A stretch of 13,929 nt of DNA from Cyanobacteria bacterium UBA1221 (GCA_002309425.1 DBXD01000068.1:1-13929); one strand, 5' to 3'. Counted from the first letter of the stretch, positions 1 through 7,579 are shown. Made by a program: numbers and translations. The notes: generated by a model from the letters alone, not told the origin.

Positions 1-2804
1 TCCGGAATATCTGCAACCGGAATTTCGGGTAAAGCCGGCTGAACCGGTACCTGCGGAACATCAACTACAGGTACATCAGGTGCACTCGGCGGCTGCACGT
101 CCGGTGGTATGGGCGCAGGTTTTACCGGTACATTCTCATTTCCTCCCGGATTCGCAGATATCTCTCCGGGCCTAATCATTTGTAATGTTTCTGTCTGTGT
201 TTCATTGTTTTGCGCCCTCTGCTCCCGGTATTGTGCCTGCTTTTCGTATTGCGCTTTTGCATATGCATACCTTATACACAACTCTGCCATTACTCTGCTC
301 ATACAGAAGTTTATTGCATCATCCGCCGTGTTAAATACTAAAACAGATTCGGGATTATTTGCCTGCCGACTGTTATCTGTGTACCTTACTACATACTCCG
401 CCTTACCTTCGCTGTTGGTTACCTCTGAAATAGAAACATTTTGCAGCGATACCAGCTTATCCAGATTCTCATAGTTCCTTGTGTTGTTTGCGGCTTCTTC
501 TCCCGTTTTACCCGCAATATCCATTCCCAAAATTATCTTTATTGCTTCAAAAGATAACAATGATTTTAAATTCTCCAGAGCGACTGTTCCGATATATTTC
601 CCGGCATTCCCTCCCTTCAGCGGCGCCAGACCGTTTGATGCCAAGTCGTTTACTATATTGTATAATGTAAACCCTGTCCCGTTTACACCGACTGATACCA
701 AACTCTCTATTAATTTGTTTTTAAGTGTCGGGTTCTTCACTGCCTCCTGCGCATCCAGGACTATCTTTAAGAAATCTTTTCCCGAAACTTCTTTTCCGCT
801 CTTTAAAGTGTCTGTTATTATTTTTGAAGCACGCTTTATTTGTACGTTTTCCATAATTGGTGTTGTTACCAAAACCTGCAACGCACCCGCAAACGCACCA
901 AATGCCGCCGAATGCATGGTCTCTCTGAATAAGTCATCCCATCTCTCGCTCTCTGCGCCTTGCCCCGTAATAAGATTATCCAGCGTCCGCTCGGCTGCAG
1001 TATAACTTGCAAAATTTGCCGCACCTGATGTCATTGCCATAAACGTGCTTAATGTTTTCCCGCTAAGGCCTATCCTCTGGTAAAAATTTGCGGCGTTCAG
1101 GTTAAATCTCATCATCGGTGCTGAATTCCCGATTAGCTTCATTCCGTACAACATCAGTAAGATGTCGCCCACTCTCGATATCGTATTCTGTCCCTTCAAA
1201 CTCGTCTTTATATTGCTTATTATGTCCGTCCCGAATAATGCCTCAAATTTCTGCTGAAATACCTTATCCTTAAATATGTCATTATTAAAATTATTCGCAC
1301 AATAGTTCATAAAGTCTTTGGCTAAATTTTCATCATACTCCTTTTGCCAGAACTTTTTAAATACTTTTTTAAAATCATCATAACTCATGTTGTCTGAGGT
1401 GTACTCGTGCCAGCTCTCAGAACATTCTTCAAGATATTTTATCCTGTCTTTATTTGTATATATGTCTCCGCCAAATTTGTTTGCTACCCCGTCTACAAAT
1501 TCGGCAAACCTGTTCGTTATATGATACGTTAATGAATTGCCGTCATGCAATTCGGACATCTTATCCTCTAAATATCCAAATACCCCGCCGGCTATGTTTG
1601 CGGTGAAGTTTTGTAATACCATTTCCTGAACTTTGTCCTGCTCGTCCTCGGTAAATATATTTATCCCATAGTTCGCCAACAAATATCTCTTTAATTGCTC
1701 CGGATCTTTCTTCTCGGCATATTCCTCAAGCGTTTTCTGAAGCCCCCTGTATAACTCTCTGTATTGGTATAAATCCCCTAATACACTGTTCCGCCATATC
1801 TTTACAGGGTCTTTGTCCATTATCGCCGTTGTTGAAAGCCTTTCTATCATTTCTCGGGTCTGTCTGACCACCGGACTGTCCTTGTATTTACCCAACTCTA
1901 TCAGTAATTCTCTTTTTAATCCCGCCGTATCCTTTGACTTACTCTTTTCAAATTTGTCAAAAATCTTCGCCAGTCCGCTATATATTGGTCCCGATTCAAG
2001 ACAATTTTCCGTAATTATAAATATTGTCTGAAATGCATTATAGTTTTCTGGAGTTACCTCTATCCCGCATTGCTTTAACAAGTTGGTCTGGTAACTGTAT
2101 TTACCCCTGTCCAGAAAACTCGCATTGCCGTTATTTATATTCTTTAATGCATTACTTATCTTTTCATCCAAAGTCGCCTCATCCCCATTTGAGTTCAGTA
2201 TTATTAGTTCTCTCGTGAGGTTGTCTATGTCATTTTTTGTGCAGCTCTTACCTCGCTTTTTAAGGATATATTCTGCCGCCTCTTCCAAATCCTTAAAGTG
2301 CTTCCCTTTGGGTATCTGTATGCTCCCAACAGGCTCGCTTATCATGTCCTGAAGTACATCACTGTTGATTATCATAAAAAATGATAACTCTAAATTACCC
2401 ATCGGATTCGCCTGCACCGGTTCATACGGCTTTGTCTTGCCCTTTGTTCCCGTCTGCTTCGGTGCCCGGGTCGGAAATACTTCGGTCGGCGAATTCGGCG
2501 CCATCCAATCATGCACAGCCTCCGCCCTCGCAGGAGTATTGCCCACGCTATTGTTCGTTCGCTCTATCGTTACCCCGTACTGCCAGCCCCTGCTACCATA
2601 TCCTGACCCAAATACACTGTTCTTTTTTGCCGCTTCTATTTCCGCTCGAGAAAAATTCGAAAGCTTCCCCTCAGCTTCCAGTATCTCGATTATTGCCACA
2701 TCAGTTCTGACATAATCTGAATTGGCTTCTCTGTATTCCAATATCATCGAATCTATGCTTATCGGCATTTTCCTCTGACCTATTAATTCATTACTAACCT
2801 CCAT
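1..2804 (-). CDS. Giant unrecognised helical protein, C-terminus cut by window edge
   Basis: I do not recognise this protein. Reading the minus strand from ATG 2804, 934 codons run to the edge with no stop. A TAA lies two codons upstream in frame, so the start is at 2804 or at the in-frame ATG 2768 (MPISIDSM), which has AGAGG close before it. Residues 1-140 are mixed and include WQYGVTIERT (74-83). Residues 170-540 are charged and mainly helical. Residues 545-660 and 700-765 hold Gly/Ala-rich hydrophobic stretches such as SGAANFASY (593-601) and AAFGAFAG (633-640). Residues 785-850 could be a small mixed alpha/beta unit. From about 890 the chain is Pro/Val-rich (VPVVDVPQVPVQP). No signal peptide is seen. 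Gly-rich hydrophobic hairpins inside long helical proteins occur in phage large polyvalent proteins and some effectors, but that link is only a guess. Ile is almost always ATA, unlike the neighbouring genes. The frame is certain; the function is unknown. Confidence 0.85.
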   Translation of the reverse strand, partial: MEVSNELIGQRKMPISIDSMILEYREANSDYVRTDVAIIEILEAEGKLSNFSRAEIEAAKKNSVFGSGYGSRGWQYGVTIERTNNSVGNTPARAEAVHDWMAPNSPTEVFPTRAPKQTGTKGKTKPYEPVQANPMGNLELSFFMIINSDVLQDMISEPVGSIQIPKGKHFKDLEEAAEYILKKRGKSCTKNDIDNLTRELIILNSNGDEATLDEKISNALKNINNGNASFLDRGKYSYQTNLLKQCGIEVTPENYNAFQTIFIITENCLESGPIYSGLAKIFDKFEKSKSKDTAGLKRELLIELGKYKDSPVVRQTREMIERLSTTAIMDKDPVKIWRNSVLGDLYQYRELYRGLQKTLEEYAEKKDPEQLKRYLLANYGINIFTEDEQDKVQEMVLQNFTANIAGGVFGYLEDKMSELHDGNSLTYHITNRFAEFVDGVANKFGGDIYTNKDRIKYLEECSESWHEYTSDNMSYDDFKKVFKKFWQKEYDENLAKDFMNYCANNFNNDIFKDKVFQQKFEALFGTDIISNIKTSLKGQNTISRVGDILLMLYGMKLIGNSAPMMRFNLNAANFYQRIGLSGKTLSTFMAMTSGAANFASYTAAERTLDNLITGQGAESERWDDLFRETMHSAAFGAFAGALQVLVTTPIMENVQIKRASKIITDTLKSGKEVSGKDFLKIVLDAQEAVKNPTLKNKLIESLVSVGVNGTGFTLYNIVNDLASNGLAPLKGGNAGKYIGTVALENLKSLLSFEAIKIILGMDIAGKTGEEAANNTRNYENLDKLVSLQNVSISEVTNSEGKAEYVVRYTDNSRQANNPESVLVFNTADDAINFCMSRVMAELCIRYAYAKAQYEKQAQYREQRAQNNETQTETLQMIRPGEISANPGGNENVPVKPAPIPPDVQPPSAPDVPVVDVPQVPVQPALPEIPVADIP
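2783..2802 (-). promoter_or_regulatory. Strong SD followed by a two-codon mini-ORF
   Basis: On the minus strand GGAGG (2802-2798) stands six bases before an ATG (2791-2789) whose frame reads Met-Asn-stop (TAA 2785-2783). This is the best SD-plus-ATG pair near the start of the giant gene, yet it is out of its frame and lies between the two in-frame ATGs (2804 and 2768). It may be chance. It may also be a mini-ORF whose termination lets ribosomes restart at ATG 2768, 14 bases downstream. Confidence 0.25.
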
Positions 2805-2928
2805 GCTTTACGTCATTTCTTTTGGAAATCTTTAATGATTATTATTTTTTTGTAATTAAAGTTTACATATGAAATAGTAAAAATTTGCTGAATTTTTATC
2901 AAAAAACACAATACAAAGTTTTTTATGT

Positions 2929-2934
2929 ATTATA
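2929..2934 (-). promoter_or_regulatory. Candidate -10 box for the giant minus-strand gene
   Basis: A perfect TATAAT is read on the minus strand at 2934-2929. It would start transcription near 2922 and leave a leader of roughly 118 bases before ATG 2804. No convincing -35 box lies 16-18 bases upstream, and the region is very AT-rich, so chance matches are likely. The 198-bp gap 2805-3002 holds only this, the ilvE promoter and several AT dyads; I see no RNA gene in it. Confidence 0.3.
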
Positions 2935-2973
2935 GATCCTTTTGTCTGTTTAATTCACTTTCTGTTTTTATAG

Positions 2974-2993
2974 TATAATTTTTGTATAGGGAG
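2974..2993 (+). promoter_or_regulatory. ilvE -10 box and ribosome binding site
   Basis: TATAAT at 2974-2979 predicts a start of transcription near 2986. GGGAG at 2989-2993 is nine bases before ATG 3003. Together they give a leader of only about 17 bases, just long enough to carry the SD. The -35 region (around 2950-2956, TTAATT-like) is weak. The SD placement decides the ATG start at 3003 over the TTG at 2982, which would put the SD inside the coding region. Confidence 0.5.
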
Positions 2994-3002
2994 ATTATTA
3001 GT

Positions 3003-4019
3003 ATGGAAATTGATTGGAAGAATTTAGGCTTTGGTTACATAAAGACAGATTACCGTTATGTTTCAAACTTTAAAGACGGCAGGTGGGATGACGGAGAACT
3101 TACAACTGACGATAAAGTTGTTTTAAATGAAAGTGCCGGTGTTTTACAGTATGCCCAGACTTGTTTTGAGGGAATGAAAGCGTACAGAACCGTTGACGGA
3201 AAAGTTGTTTGTTTCAGACCTGACCTGAACGCAAAAAGAATGATTGATACCTGTAAAAGACTCGAAATGCCGACATTTCCTGAAGACAGATTTATTGAAG
3301 CCGTAAAAGCAGTTGTTAAAAAGAATATAGATTATGTTCCGCCATATGGTTCAGGAGCAACATTATATATAAGACCTTATATGTTTGGCTCAAATCCGGT
3401 TATGGGAGTAAAACCTGCTGACGAATACCAATTCCGTATTTTTACCTCTCCCGTGGGACCTTATTTTAAAGGCGGAATTAAACCTATTACTTTAAGAGTT
3501 CCCGATTTTGACAGAGCTGCTCCTCTCGGTACGGGACATGTAAAAGCAGGATTAAATTATGCGATGAGTTTGCATGCGATAGTTGATGCACATAAGCAGG
3601 GTTATAATGAGAATATGTACCTTGATTCCGCGACCAGGACCAAAGTGGAAGAAACAGGCGGAGCAAATATAATTTTCGTAACAAAGGATAATAAGGTAAT
3701 AACACCAAAATCAAGTACGATTTTACCGTCAATTACCAGACGTTCATTGATGTATGTAGCTAAACATTATTTGGGTTTAGAAGCAGAAGAAAGAGAAATC
3801 CGAATTGATGAAATAGGAAACTTCAAAGAATGTGCTCTCTGCGGAACGGCAGCGGTACTTTCTCCTGTAGGTAAAGTCGTTGACCACGGAAAAGAAACTC
3901 TATTCCCATCAGGAATGGAAAAACCCGGAGAAATTACTCAAAAATTATATGATACGTTAACAGGCATACAGATGGGTAAAATTGAAGCGCCGGAAGGCTG
4001 GATTTGCGAAATTGCCTAA
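3003..4019 (+). CDS. ilvE: Branched-chain amino acid aminotransferase
   Basis: This is a fold-type IV PLP enzyme that transfers amino groups between glutamate and the keto acids of leucine, isoleucine and valine in the cytoplasm. It is the last step of synthesis and the first of breakdown. The 338 residues from ATG 3003 match the usual length of the longer BCAT group. GHVKAGLNYA contains the expected PLP lysine at K181. VEETGGANIIFV holds the conserved Glu and Asn around the cofactor, LYIRPYMFG is typical of the substrate side, and CGTAAVLSPVG near the C-terminus is the phosphate-binding Gly-Thr-Ala segment. It is a single-gene unit: the other ilv/leu genes are absent here, and its TAA overlaps the stop of the convergent gene. 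D-amino-acid aminotransferase and PabC share the fold, but the length and the GGAN motif favour BCAT. Confidence 0.93.
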   Translation: MEIDWKNLGFGYIKTDYRYVSNFKDGRWDDGELTTDDKVVLNESAGVLQYAQTCFEGMKAYRTVDGKVVCFRPDLNAKRMIDTCKRLEMPTFPEDRFIEAVKAVVKKNIDYVPPYGSGATLYIRPYMFGSNPVMGVKPADEYQFRIFTSPVGPYFKGGIKPITLRVPDFDRAAPLGTGHVKAGLNYAMSLHAIVDAHKQGYNENMYLDSATRTKVEETGGANIIFVTKDNKVITPKSSTILPSITRRSLMYVAKHYLGLEAEEREIRIDEIGNFKECALCGTAAVLSPVGKVVDHGKETLFPSGMEKPGEITQKLYDTLTGIQMGKIEAPEGWICEIA

Positions 4020-4681
4020 GGTTTTAAACCTCTTCTTGTGAATACTCTTATACCGTTGACAACACTTTCTCCGGCCCTTGCGAATCTGCTTTTTAATCTG
4101 CTCAACCAAGCCCTTGCAGCTGTTCCGGTAGCACCGGTTGTTCCTGCAGCGCCTGCTCCACCTGCAGCACCGGCAGCACCAGCTCCACCGGCGACACCCG
4201 CACCTCCTGCAGCACCCGCACCTCCTGCAGCTCCGGCTCCGCCTGCGGCACCTGCTCCGCCTGTCCTTGAAAATACATTTTTAATTCTATTAAAGAATCT
4301 TTTTAAGCCTCTTGTTGTTTCTGCACCTGCAGCACCTGCTCCTGCAGCAGCCGGTTTGACACCCTTTAAGCGTAAAATACCCTTTCCGCCTAAATATACT
4401 CCACCCAGAACCAAAAGTACATTTATTGCTCGGCGTACAAAATTTCTTCTTTGATAAGTATCTACTCTGGGATCTAAAGAATACAGACCTTTATTATTGG
4501 GATTATAATACGTGTCCATATATGTATTATAACCGGGCATCATTAAATTACTGTATCTGTTCCTGTACGGACCGTACATATACGGACTTGAACCGCAAGC
4601 AACATAAGATGCCGTCCCGCAATCCAAAATTCCTGCTCGAGTTAAGTTATTCAAACTTCCTAATACATTTGGCGGTAACAT
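4016..4681 (-). CDS. Small one-pass membrane protein with Gly/Ala hexapeptide repeats
   Basis: I do not recognise this 221-residue protein. The start is well supported by AGGAG (4691-4687, minus) five bases before ATG. Residues 1-80 are rich in Tyr, Asn, Pro and Gly with two cysteines (C21, C29). RRAINVLLVLGGVYLGG (83-99) is a probable single membrane or amphipathic segment behind a basic patch. A short basic linker (125-139) leads to Gly/Ala repeats (141-179). The C-terminus is strongly basic (RLKSRFARAG; FTRRGLKP at the end). The basic tail suggests contact with DNA, RNA or acidic lipid, which is inference only. The opposite strand is also open here as a Pro/Ala-rich frame, but that frame lacks an SD and crosses the promoter-proximal part poorly. 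The TAG stop overlaps the ilvE stop. Confidence 0.7.
   Translation of the reverse strand: MLPPNVLGSLNNLTRAGILDCGTASYVACGSSPYMYGPYRNRYSNLMMPGYNTYMDTYYNPNNKGLYSLDPRVDTYQRRNFVRRAINVLLVLGGVYLGGKGILRLKGVKPAAAGAGAAGAETTRGLKRFFNRIKNVFSRTGGAGAAGGAGAAGGAGAAGGAGVAGGAGAAGAAGGAGAAGTTGATGTAARAWLSRLKSRFARAGESVVNGIRVFTRRGLKP
4145..4261 (-). repeat. 18-bp tandem repeat encoding GGAGAA
   Basis: Read on the minus strand, six 18-bp units encode GGAGAA (once GGAGVA). The sixth is set apart by a 9-bp partial unit (GAA), covering residues 141-179 of the small membrane protein. Units differ at third positions, so the array is not freshly duplicated but can still slip. It is far more GC-rich than its surroundings. 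Whole-codon units mean copy changes would alter the linker length without breaking the frame. Confidence 0.85.
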
Positions 4682-4751
4682 ATTTTCTCCTACAACTAAC
4701 CAACATTCATGTATATAAAGTAATATTTAGATTAAAAATTGCTTTTTTTGA

Positions 4752-4757
4752 TATTAT
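4752..4757 (+). promoter_or_regulatory. Candidate -10 box before the membrane glycosyltransferase
   Basis: TATTAT at 4752-4757 (five of six bases of the consensus) would start transcription near 4764, leaving about 12 bases before ATG 4776. No SD-like purine run is present upstream of that ATG. The 94-bp gap 4682-4775 separates two divergent genes and must hold promoters for both; for the minus-strand gene a TATATA-like box near 4713-4718 is possible. The AT richness makes all these matches weak. Confidence 0.3.
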
Positions 4758-4775
4758 TTGTTACATTTTATTAAT

Positions 4776-6428
4776 ATGAAGAAATTTATTTTTGAAAACA
4801 AAAATCTTATAATTTTGTGGATTTTGTGCGGAATTGCGCTTTTTATTTTTTGCGGACATTACGGAAATATTCTGACTGATATTGGCAGAGAAATATACTA
4901 TCCCGAAAGAATTTTGCAGGGCAAAGCATTATATAAAGACTTGTTTAATATATACGGGCCTTTTTCTTATCTTTTTAATGCTTTGTTATATAAAATATTC
5001 AGTCCGAATTTGGGAACATTGTATTTTTCTGGTATTTTATGCTCTTTTGCTATTGTTAGCGGAGTATATTTAATTGCAAGAAAATTTTTATCCGAAATTT
5101 TAAGTTTTTCTCTTGCTGTATTTACCATAGTAAGCGGAATTTGCGCACCGCATTTATTCAATTATACGCTGCCATACAGTTATGCAATGTTATACGGAAC
5201 AGTTGGTTTTATATATTCACTATTTGCTCTTTTAAGATATGCCGAAACAAAAAAAACTTATTATTTTTATATTTCAACTCTTCTTGCGGGCATATGTATT
5301 GCAAACAAATATGACTTCTTTGTTTACGGAATACTTTTATTATTTATTGCAATACTTTCAAAAAACAAAAAAATTATATTGAATTATATAACATGTATTA
5401 TTGCATTTCCCGCTTTATGCGGATTAATCCTGTTTCTGCAGGGTGTAAATATAAACGATTATATAAGAGCAACAGAAGATGTCGCCGCATTAATATCTTC
5501 TAAAACTCTGACTTATTTTTATACCATACAGGGCGTTTTCTTCCAGAAAAAAATTTTTGGCGTTTGGGGAATAAATCTTTTAAAAACTCTGAGCTGTTTT
5601 AGTCTTTTAATTGGCAGCGTAAAATTAATTGATAAAAATAAAATAACGGGTTATATTTGTGTTTTTATATCATCTTTAATCCTGTATTTTATCGATTCTC
5701 CTCCGATTTTTGTATTTTTAATTCCGTTTACAGTACTTACAGCTGTTATATTAATTAAGAAATTAAAGAATTATCCTGTTGTTATATATCTTTTGCTGAG
5801 TGTTTTGGCAGTCTCCGGGAAATCAATTTGGGTGCTGTTATCTCTTAATTATGGGAACTATATAATCCCGTTTGTACTTATTGCCTTTTTGGCAGTATTG
5901 TTTACTTCGCTTGATAAAAAATATGAAAAGGCTTTTGCAATCGGAATATTAGTGATTTCTTTAAATACACTTGTTGCCTTTTCACAATCCAGAACATATC
6001 TCAATCAAAAAATTTCGACAGAAAAAGGAACAATATATTCTTCCGCAAAAAATGCCAAGACAACTAATACCTTAATTTCAGGTCTGAAAGAAAGTGAAAT
6101 AAAAAATGCTTTAATATTTCCTGAAGGATTAATTATAAACTTTTTGGCAGGAATCGAATCTCATGACTATTACAATTCTATGCTCCCGCTTTATGTAGAA
6201 AGTATGAAAGAACCAAGGATTCTCAACAATATTCGTGAAATGAATCCTGAGGTAATCGTTTTAACAAACGCAAATATGCACGAATACGGGGTTAAATATA
6301 TCTGTGAAAATTATGCATTTGATCTTAAAGATTATATAAATGATAATTATGATATGGCTGATGATATATTAGCTGAGGATTTTCACTACATAGTATTTAC
6401 CCGCAGGGATGAAAAATCCGAAAACTAG
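4776..6428 (+). CDS. GT-C fold membrane glycosyltransferase (GT39/ArnT-like)
   Basis: This 550-residue polytopic membrane protein probably moves a sugar from a lipid-linked donor to an acceptor on the outer face of the inner membrane. TDIGREIYYPERILQG (34-49), in the first outer loop after the first membrane segment, carries the Asp expected for catalysis in the GT-C/PMT_2 group (D35). ALYKDLFNIYGP (51-62) is also typical of that loop. About ten hydrophobic segments follow, then a soluble C-terminal domain from about residue 400 with PEGLIINFLAG and ending IVFTRRD. Donor and acceptor cannot be told from sequence; lipid A, a glycan or a protein are all possible. ATG 4776 is chosen over TTG 4758 although neither has an SD. 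The gene is very AT-rich, as is common for membrane proteins in such genomes. The next gene starts 32 bases downstream. Confidence 0.72.
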   Translation: MKKFIFENKNLIILWILCGIALFIFCGHYGNILTDIGREIYYPERILQGKALYKDLFNIYGPFSYLFNALLYKIFSPNLGTLYFSGILCSFAIVSGVYLIARKFLSEILSFSLAVFTIVSGICAPHLFNYTLPYSYAMLYGTVGFIYSLFALLRYAETKKTYYFYISTLLAGICIANKYDFFVYGILLLFIAILSKNKKIILNYITCIIAFPALCGLILFLQGVNINDYIRATEDVAALISSKTLTYFYTIQGVFFQKKIFGVWGINLLKTLSCFSLLIGSVKLIDKNKITGYICVFISSLILYFIDSPPIFVFLIPFTVLTAVILIKKLKNYPVVIYLLLSVLAVSGKSIWVLLSLNYGNYIIPFVLIAFLAVLFTSLDKKYEKAFAIGILVISLNTLVAFSQSRTYLNQKISTEKGTIYSSAKNAKTTNTLISGLKESEIKNALIFPEGLIINFLAGIESHDYYNSMLPLYVESMKEPRILNNIREMNPEVIVLTNANMHEYGVKYICENYAFDLKDYINDNYDMADDILAEDFHYIVFTRRDEKSEN

Positions 6429-6448
6429 ACTTTTAAAAAAAAATCCGT

Positions 6449-6457
6449 TAATATTAT
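6449..6457 (+). promoter_or_regulatory. Candidate -10 box just before the GTG start
   Basis: TAATATTAT at 6449-6457 contains two overlapping -10-like hexamers. The first, TAATAT (6449-6454), would place the transcription start exactly on GTG 6461. The second, TATTAT (6452-6457), matches the consensus better but would start inside the gene. There is no SD. This fits a leaderless start, but more weakly than the sites at 8507 and 11337. Confidence 0.25.
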
Positions 6458-6460
6458 TTC

Positions 6461-7579
6461 GTGGACAAATTAAATCTTACAAATTATGCGGCAAAATTTT
6501 CATATAAGCAAATGCAAATAAGACAGCCCGCTCAGGGGGGCGGGCAACAGGCATTTGTTGCGGCAGATACTTCTGCAGCAAAGCCTGCCACAAATATTCC
6601 GACACCATCATCATCAACTGCCACAGGTACTGCACAAATGGGACAGCTTGCCGGAACGGATACTTCCGCTTACGTTAAAGACCTGATGAAGTTACCCAAA
6701 AACCTGAATGAATTTATTTATATGGTTCAACGTGGCTACACTCAGGCACAGATGAGCCGATACTTATCAGAACAGTATGCAATGAGAAATTCACCGAATA
6801 TGACATCCGAGCGGGCACAAATCCTTGCACAACTACAAGGTTTATCAACAGAAGAACTTCAGTTTGCCCTAAAAAGTCAGATGAGTACAATGAACATGGC
6901 ATCTTCTTTAAAAAATTTGGAAATTCTTGCAAACGGCAGAATAAGTATGTCAGCCTTGGCTGAGATGCTCCAGACCGGAGGCAAGGATGCTATTGCAAAA
7001 ATAATTCTCACAATGGCAAACGCTTCTCAGCAAGGGGTAAAGGATTTTACACAGCTTAAAGATACCGCAAAACTGATTAACGCAAGTATTGCCGTGGCTT
7101 CTCAGGATAATCCCTCACAAACATTAAAAGCTCTTATGTTAATGTATCTTCCCTGGCTTCCTTTACAGGAGGGTACCGACTTTGAAGTGGAAATTAAAGA
7201 AAATCCCGATAATGCAGAAAATGAAAGTATTCTCGTTATCACAATTACAACAATAAACTTTGGTAAAGTCGTTGCAACACTGATTTTGGAGACTTCTAAT
7301 TCCGTTCACGTAAATATTGAATGTTCAAACAATTTTCCAAAAGAGGAATTGCTAAACAGGATAAAGGGCGAAGAAAAACATTATTCTATGCAGTCTGTTT
7401 TAACGTTCCAACAGCTTGAATCAAAATCTGAAGATACAACCAGAACAAAAGCTTCCGTTTCAATGTCGTCTATGGATGAGGTTAATCCGTATATGCTTTT
7501 GATGGCAAATTCAATTATTCGTAATACAATAATTATAGATGATGAGGCTTCTAATGGAGTAATTACACATACAGATTAA
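6461..7579 (+). CDS. Uncharacterised protein with weak FliK-like C-terminal part
   Basis: The function is not known. GTG 6461 gives 372 residues; there is no SD, and an ATG at 6512 (M18) is the alternative start. Residues 20-70 are low-complexity (Gln, Ala, Ser, Thr, Pro) and probably disordered. Residues 70-215 look helical. Residues 222-318 begin with LKALMLMYLPWLPLQEG and continue into beta-rich segments (ILVITITTINFGKVVATLIL, FPKEELLNRI). The order of a Leu/Pro-rich lead, paired strands around a central Asn-Phe-Gly, then a helix, recalls the C-terminal domain of flagellar hook-length proteins (FliK) in Gram-positive-type relatives. The match is by eye and weak, and no flagellar gene is nearby. 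The stop TAA joins the SD of gloA, so the two genes are probably co-transcribed. Confidence 0.6.
   Translation: MDKLNLTNYAAKFSYKQMQIRQPAQGGGQQAFVAADTSAAKPATNIPTPSSSTATGTAQMGQLAGTDTSAYVKDLMKLPKNLNEFIYMVQRGYTQAQMSRYLSEQYAMRNSPNMTSERAQILAQLQGLSTEELQFALKSQMSTMNMASSLKNLEILANGRISMSALAEMLQTGGKDAIAKIILTMANASQQGVKDFTQLKDTAKLINASIAVASQDNPSQTLKALMLMYLPWLPLQEGTDFEVEIKENPDNAENESILVITITTINFGKVVATLILETSNSVHVNIECSNNFPKEELLNRIKGEEKHYSMQSVLTFQQLESKSEDTTRTKASVSMSSMDEVNPYMLLMANSIIRNTIIIDDEASNGVITHTD
6526..6545 (+). other. GC hairpin with a six-G run inside the coding region
   Basis: GCCCGC (6526-6531) and GCGGGC (6540-6545) can pair around an eight-base loop holding most of a G6 run (6535-6540). This is a striking GC island in AT-rich DNA, about 65 bases after the GTG start, encoding QPAQGGGQ. 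The G run could slip during replication and shift the frame. The frame is intact as given. Confidence 0.5.

Noticed and set aside
109..2715. Several plus-strand frames of 60-175 codons
   Set aside because: All lie antisense to the single 934-codon minus-strand frame, have no SD and read as low-complexity Ser/Phe/Leu sequence, so they are shadows.
2862..2924. A/T inverted repeats in the gap before ilvE (for example AAAAATT/AATTTTT and AAAAAAC/GTTTTTT)
   Set aside because: Stems are nearly all A/T in an AT-rich gap, so they are expected by chance. They do not look like intrinsic terminators or riboswitches.
2982..3002. TTG start extending ilvE by seven codons
   Set aside because: It would place the GGGAG ribosome site inside the coding region and the start upstream of the predicted transcription start.
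4118..4261. Possible CRISPR or direct-repeat array
   Set aside because: The repeat unit is 18 bp, adjacent without spacers, and encodes an in-frame hexapeptide.
4038..4454. Plus-strand Pro/Ala-rich frame of 138 codons
   Set aside because: It is the reverse reading of the Gly/Ala repeat gene. The minus-strand gene has a strong, well-spaced SD and a plausible domain order; this frame has neither.
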